This document shows, one piece after another, positions 60,055 through 64,000 of a DNA stretch of 64,000 nt. The position numbers were made by a program, and so were the translations under genes. The stretch's first letter is position 1, and each line of letters begins with the position of its first letter. The stretch lies in assembly GCF_008831285.2 (NCBI RefSeq), contig NC_045138.2, forward strand, positions 4,307,205 to 4,371,204, given 5' to 3'. The stretch is from Nymphaea colorata (taxonomy: Eukaryota > Streptophyta > Magnoliopsida > Nymphaeales > Nymphaeaceae). The notes under the pieces were generated by a model that saw nothing but the letters and a program-made list of their open reading frames with translations, did no database searches and had not been told where the DNA came from.

Positions 60055-60430
60055 CTGGAACTTTTCTCTTTACTTGCGAAGGATAAATGTTTTACAGGTT
60101 ATTTGTTCTTATTCTCCTTACTATTTACATTGTAATAAGTATGTTTTATGTGAACAATGGTTGTAGTTTGTGTCATTACTGTATGAACTAATTCAGATTT
60201 AATTTCTGTTTTATTCTTTTAAATTTTAACTACAAAGGTTTAAGTTTATAATTTTTTAAGTTTGCAGTTTGCACACCATATTCTGCTCTGTCAGACTGCT
60301 TGTTTCTGTTTTCCCAATTTTTATTTTGTTGCTTATGTGGTTACCTTTTTTTATGTTATCTTATTAGTTTATCATTTATTTATTTTTTCCTATTTTCTAA
60401 GATTTTTTAAATTTTTAAAAAATTTGCTGT
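59513..60430. other. No gene recognised; (AT)n at 59999-60050
   Basis: An AT-rich stretch leading into the hAT transposase relic. The open frame across the AT run is an artefact. Confidence 0.45.
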
Positions 60431-60499
60431 TGTTCCCATTCTTTTCCCAAAAAAACAAGGTTGCCGTATTATACCCATACAAAATTGCATCATTTAAAA

Positions 60500-60958
60500 G
60501 CCAAAAACGCTATTTGTGGCTATGCTCCAAATATGCACATTGTTTACTACAAGATTTGAATCTTTAAAAAGACTTACAATGAGCTTACCATCTCATCCTG
60601 CTATACTTTCATGTTGTAAAAGAAATTGGAGAAGATATCCTCAAATGCACAATATCAAAAGTGGCAAGCATGCAGAGGATTTCGATTTTGTGTATTAATT
60701 TCTTCATGTTTGATTTTTTGCAGTAAATTGGATTATGCTCTTATAGTTATTATTCAATTTTCCAATTTTTATGTTGCAATTACATGCGATTGTGGGTCAT
60801 CCAAATTTTGGGATGTAGATCCAAAAGAATTTCGCTCTGTAGGAGGGAATGACTTCCACATTCTTAATGTGGATTTAGATCCAGTTATTCCTTCTTTTGA
60901 TGATTATGAGAACATTGAATGCATGGAAGATATTGATGAAACGACAAAAAGGTCATGA
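60500..60958 (+). pseudogene. hAT transposase C-terminal relic
   Basis: The plus strand reads WLCSKYAHCLLQDLNL and, one frame over, RLTMSLPSHPAILSCCKRNW, RRYPQMHNIKSGKHAEDFDF and VY. This matches the hAT dimerisation region pattern, in which a Trp-containing start is followed by CERNWS.F..IH.KKRN and a D.VYV motif. After a break an acidic tail follows (DLDPVIPSFDDYENIECMED, to 60958), as many hAT transposases have. Only this C-terminal part is present, with at least one frameshift and stops. It is not clear whether it belonged to the CTTAGTTGT family. Confidence 0.6.
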
Positions 60959-60959
60959 C

Positions 60960-61325
60960 TATGATTCTCATGAAGTATGAACTAAGAATAACATTACTTG
61001 ATTATGTAACAATTTGTTGGTTTTCCATGAAATCATTGATAGAATAATAGCTTGCTAATTGTAAACTGATAATTTTTGTTATTTGTAAACAATTTTTGTA
61101 TTTCAAAATCGCCGCACCTGAACCCCAAACCTGTGACATAGTGTGTGACCAGTCAACAAACTAGTTATGCAATCAAACCCAGGCATATAATTAATTAGGC
61201 CTCCCTAATCCACTCAATGTCAACTACTCCAGTTGACCTGGCCGAGGACTAATTAGAGGTTGAATAGAGTTCATCAGAGTGCATTGTTTTTAGAGATTGA
61301 ATAGAGTTTATCAGAATGCACCCAC
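60960..61325. other. No gene recognised
   Basis: Spacer between the hAT relic and the G-poor tract. No motif seen. Confidence 0.4.
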
Positions 61326-61329
61326 TCAT

Positions 61330-62250
61330 ATTCACTAAAATCTAAGTGAATCAAGTAGGAATCGCTACCATGATTAAGTCATATTGCGACAAAAAATTGA
61401 GCACCTCACTTATTTTGACGCAGAAACACAAAATTTTCAACATAGTTATAAAACACAACATAAGAAATCAATTTCAAAATGATTCCATTGGATTTTTCTC
61501 AAAATCAAACCGATTTTCAAATCCAAAAATCTACTCAAGCAAATTTTCATAACCTTGAATAACATTCAAAGAAAAAATCAAAATTTCAATTTTTTCCAAT
61601 CAAGAAAATTCTCCTAAAACTAGACTTGGACTCTCAATTTCCAATTTTCTAATCCCATTTCAAGATCAAATCCAACCAAATCAAATCAAATCTCTCAAAA
61701 TACCAAAACTGGATTCAAATATCAAAATATTAAGCCCAAAGATGTTTTCAAAAATTTTGAATTGGTCGAGCTCCAACCATTCCAAACCCAAAATTTCAAT
61801 CTCAAAGATCTGAATCTCAGAAATTTCAGCTGGAATTCAATCCAATTTTCCCAAATTCAATTTTGGCTTCCAAATTGAATTCAGGTTCCAAGGCTTCCAA
61901 GAATTTTCAAGTCACATTTCAAATCCCAAAATCCAAACTATCTTTGAAATTCTAAAGTCTAGCCCAAACTATCAATTTTCAATTCCAAGATCCTAGTTTC
62001 AAGAACAAAGCTTCAAATTTACCCAATCTCTAATTTGATTCAAAATCCAATATTCTGATTGTCAATTTCCAATTTTAAATTTTAAACTTTGGGATCAACT
62101 CAAGGTTGAATTGCTAAAAATCCATGATTAATTAAAAATTCTTTTTCAAGGATGAACTCCCAATCTTCAAAATTTTGAAATGCAGAAATATTTTCAAACA
62201 AATCCAAGTCTTTGCTTAAAATGAAGTTTAAAATCCGAATTCCAATCTTC
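61330..62250. repeat. G-poor, strand-asymmetric tract
   Basis: For about 900 bases the plus strand is built from short variants of CAAATTTCAA, AATCCAAA, TTCCAATTTT and TCAAATCC, with very few G. It looks like a highly degenerate short-period repeat. The complement resembles the TTTGGATTTGAAATG-rich last 150 bases of the nested LTR (12600-12720), but no alignment could be run. Confidence 0.5.
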
Positions 62251-62254
62251 ACAC

Positions 62255-64000
62255 ATGGTGCAGAGAAAAAAAAAAACTTGTCAAGCTACAGAAAACTCAG
62301 ATATTGGATCGATTACCCCTATTTATGGTGGCAGGGGCAGTTCCCTTTCTCTTAAAATCTATTTTCAAGCAAAACTTGATGTTTGCTGCTTCGTGCAAAC
62401 TTCCCAGCCCACACGGCTGGAAGTGGGGTGCGAACATAAAATCATAGATATGTTCAACCAAAATTTTGTTGTTAAAAAAGGCCAAAATTTTAAACATATT
62501 TTTAAGATGTAAAAGTTATGTTTTTTTAACTCATCAATCTTTTATGCATTGCGATCTCTTGAATTTGTTTGCGAATTTTGAAATGGTTTTTATACATTGG
62601 GACAGTGAAGAATGGACGAAGAACATACTTGCTTTCAGCCATCGGCTCTGTCTCGATCAGCTTTGTTTTCATCCAATTGTAATAACCAATCAATATAAAC
62701 TCAGCAGATAGGAGTAAAAATCAATTGCAACCAGGAAAAAGAACACCAAGTCTGATTGCAATCACAAAAGCCATTGGTAGGAGTAACCAAATACAGAAAT
62801 AGAAATTTATGGAAGAAATGAAGAAAATTATTCCAAAAATTTCACAGGAGAATTGAATCAATGAAGACAACCACAAAGAAATGAAGAGTCTCAAGATGAT
62901 TGGAGAAGGCAATAAAGAAGGGAAGCCAAAAAACGAAAAATCCACAACTCTCTTCCTTGTCTGGAATTCAACACAAGGAAATCCACCAGCTGAAGGCAAA
63001 CTTACCAATCCGAATCGCAAGTCGCCCAAGTCAGTTAGGATCATCCCTTTATTGCAAGTCGAAGCCGCCGAGTTAGCTGGGATTGTCAACTAAGTTCGTT
63101 TCCTTTTTTTATTGTGCATTGGTTAATACTGAAGTTTGTATTTTTTGAGTTGTGAAATATAGTATACTTTATTACGTATACAAACATACTCATATTATAT
63201 GTCATTCACTTTTATTTGATGATAAAATCAAATATGAAGTCTCAACAGACTTACCACTTTCATTTATTAATTATTCCAATGATATAACTTAGCCGAGTTG
63301 CCGAGCCACTCTCTCTAACCCCATAACCCAGTCTTCAACCAATCCGAGTCTGAGTCATGAGTTTACCAACTATGTGCTCTCCTTTTAGTTCCCACTGAAG
63401 GTAAGAGGAAAAAAAATTGGTTTTTAGCTTAGAAAAGGAGCAATGAAAAGTTTGTATCCACCTGGTTGAATTGCTCTTACGGGTATAGGCTGAATTTTTA
63501 TGAAACAAAAAGAAGCAAAATCTCAAAACCATAAGGGTATTTGGTTAGTTTGCATTTTAATTTATATATACATGATGTGGTAAATGTTTGTTGGTTTGAG
63601 CATTTCTTGATATGACAAAAGATCCACATCAATAAATATAGTTCATCAAACTAAGGATCTTAAATCAAACAAATATATGTACAATTGAGATCCTCATTTT
63701 ACTTCTTGCATTAGCAAAAGACTTGATCTAATTAAGATTGGTGAGAAAGCTCCCATACTAAATCTATGGACCTCAAATCCTGAGGGTCTTCCCCCACATT
63801 CACTTCTTTGAAACTCGAGGCACAGGATCGCTGATTTTCCAACGAGTCCAAGTTGAACAAGTCTTCCCCGATTTTATGATCTCCAATCACTGGTATTTAG
63901 ACCTCAAAAAAAAAAGACAAATTACATGTAAATTTTTACAAAAATTTCTGATGTAAAAAAAAAAAAAAAAATATGTTTGCTGTTGTTAAAGATTTTGAAA
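62255..64000. other. No gene recognised at the right edge
   Basis: A plus-strand frame at 62881-63093 and a minus-strand frame at 62721-63089 overlap and neither shows a motif. An A run at 63955-63970 may be an old retroposition tail. Confidence 0.4.

Noticed and set aside
1-64000. CRISPR arrays, bacterial operons, tRNA genes and classic pri-miRNAs
   Set aside because: No regular spacer-repeat array, no cloverleaf, and no match to the conserved plant miRNAs I could check by eye; the sequence is eukaryotic.

Overview
The window looks like intergenic, transposon-dense nuclear DNA of a flowering plant. The support is AT-rich sequence full of microsatellites, an L1-type LINE, several families of short inverted-repeat (MITE) elements with exact target-site duplications, a 5S-rRNA-derived insert, and plant-type genes (a BIC cryptochrome inhibitor and plant DNA polymerase delta exons). 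Species cannot be told from the sequence. Gene density is very low: one confidently identified gene (BIC-like, minus strand, 22.4-22.9 kb), two plausible small-peptide genes (an IDA-like secreted peptide on the minus strand at 34.7-34.95 kb and an unrecognised 59-residue basic peptide on the plus strand at 46.3 kb), and one large gene relic (DNA polymerase delta catalytic subunit, minus strand, 49.6-57.3 kb).

Layout. 0-7 kb: a hAT-like MITE carrying a CA microsatellite, a PIF/Harbinger-type MITE with a GC-rich gene-like core, and a 5S rRNA-derived sequence. 7.2-16.1 kb: a decayed L1 LINE (ORF1 and ORF2, plus strand) split inside ORF1 by a 4,674-bp TG...CA insertion with 5-bp target duplications. 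Removing the insertion rejoins the ORF1 reading frame. The insertion has no second LTR, carries a TATA box near its 3' end and is full of tandem repeats, so I read it as a solo copy of a very long LTR. 16-22 kb: small MITEs (one CACTA type) and a minisatellite. 22-23 kb: the BIC-like gene. 24-34 kb: tandem segmental duplications and hAT MITEs. 34-35 kb: the IDA-like gene with a TATA box. 40-45.5 kb: a tandem segmental duplication of unit about 2.1-2.5 kb. 46.2-46.5 kb: the small-peptide gene with TATA box and a duplicated 38-bp leader. 49.6-57.3 kb: the polymerase delta relic, with 14 recognisable exons in conserved phase, a missing block that held the palm motif A, and three local lesions. 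55-60 kb: two members of one hAT-like family. 60.4-61 kb: a hAT transposase tail. 61.3-62.3 kb: a G-poor, strand-asymmetric tract.

The genes do not form a pathway or operon. They are isolated units in repeat DNA. The most informative structures are the nested insertion in the LINE, the polymerase delta relic, the 5S-derived insert and the two small-peptide candidates.
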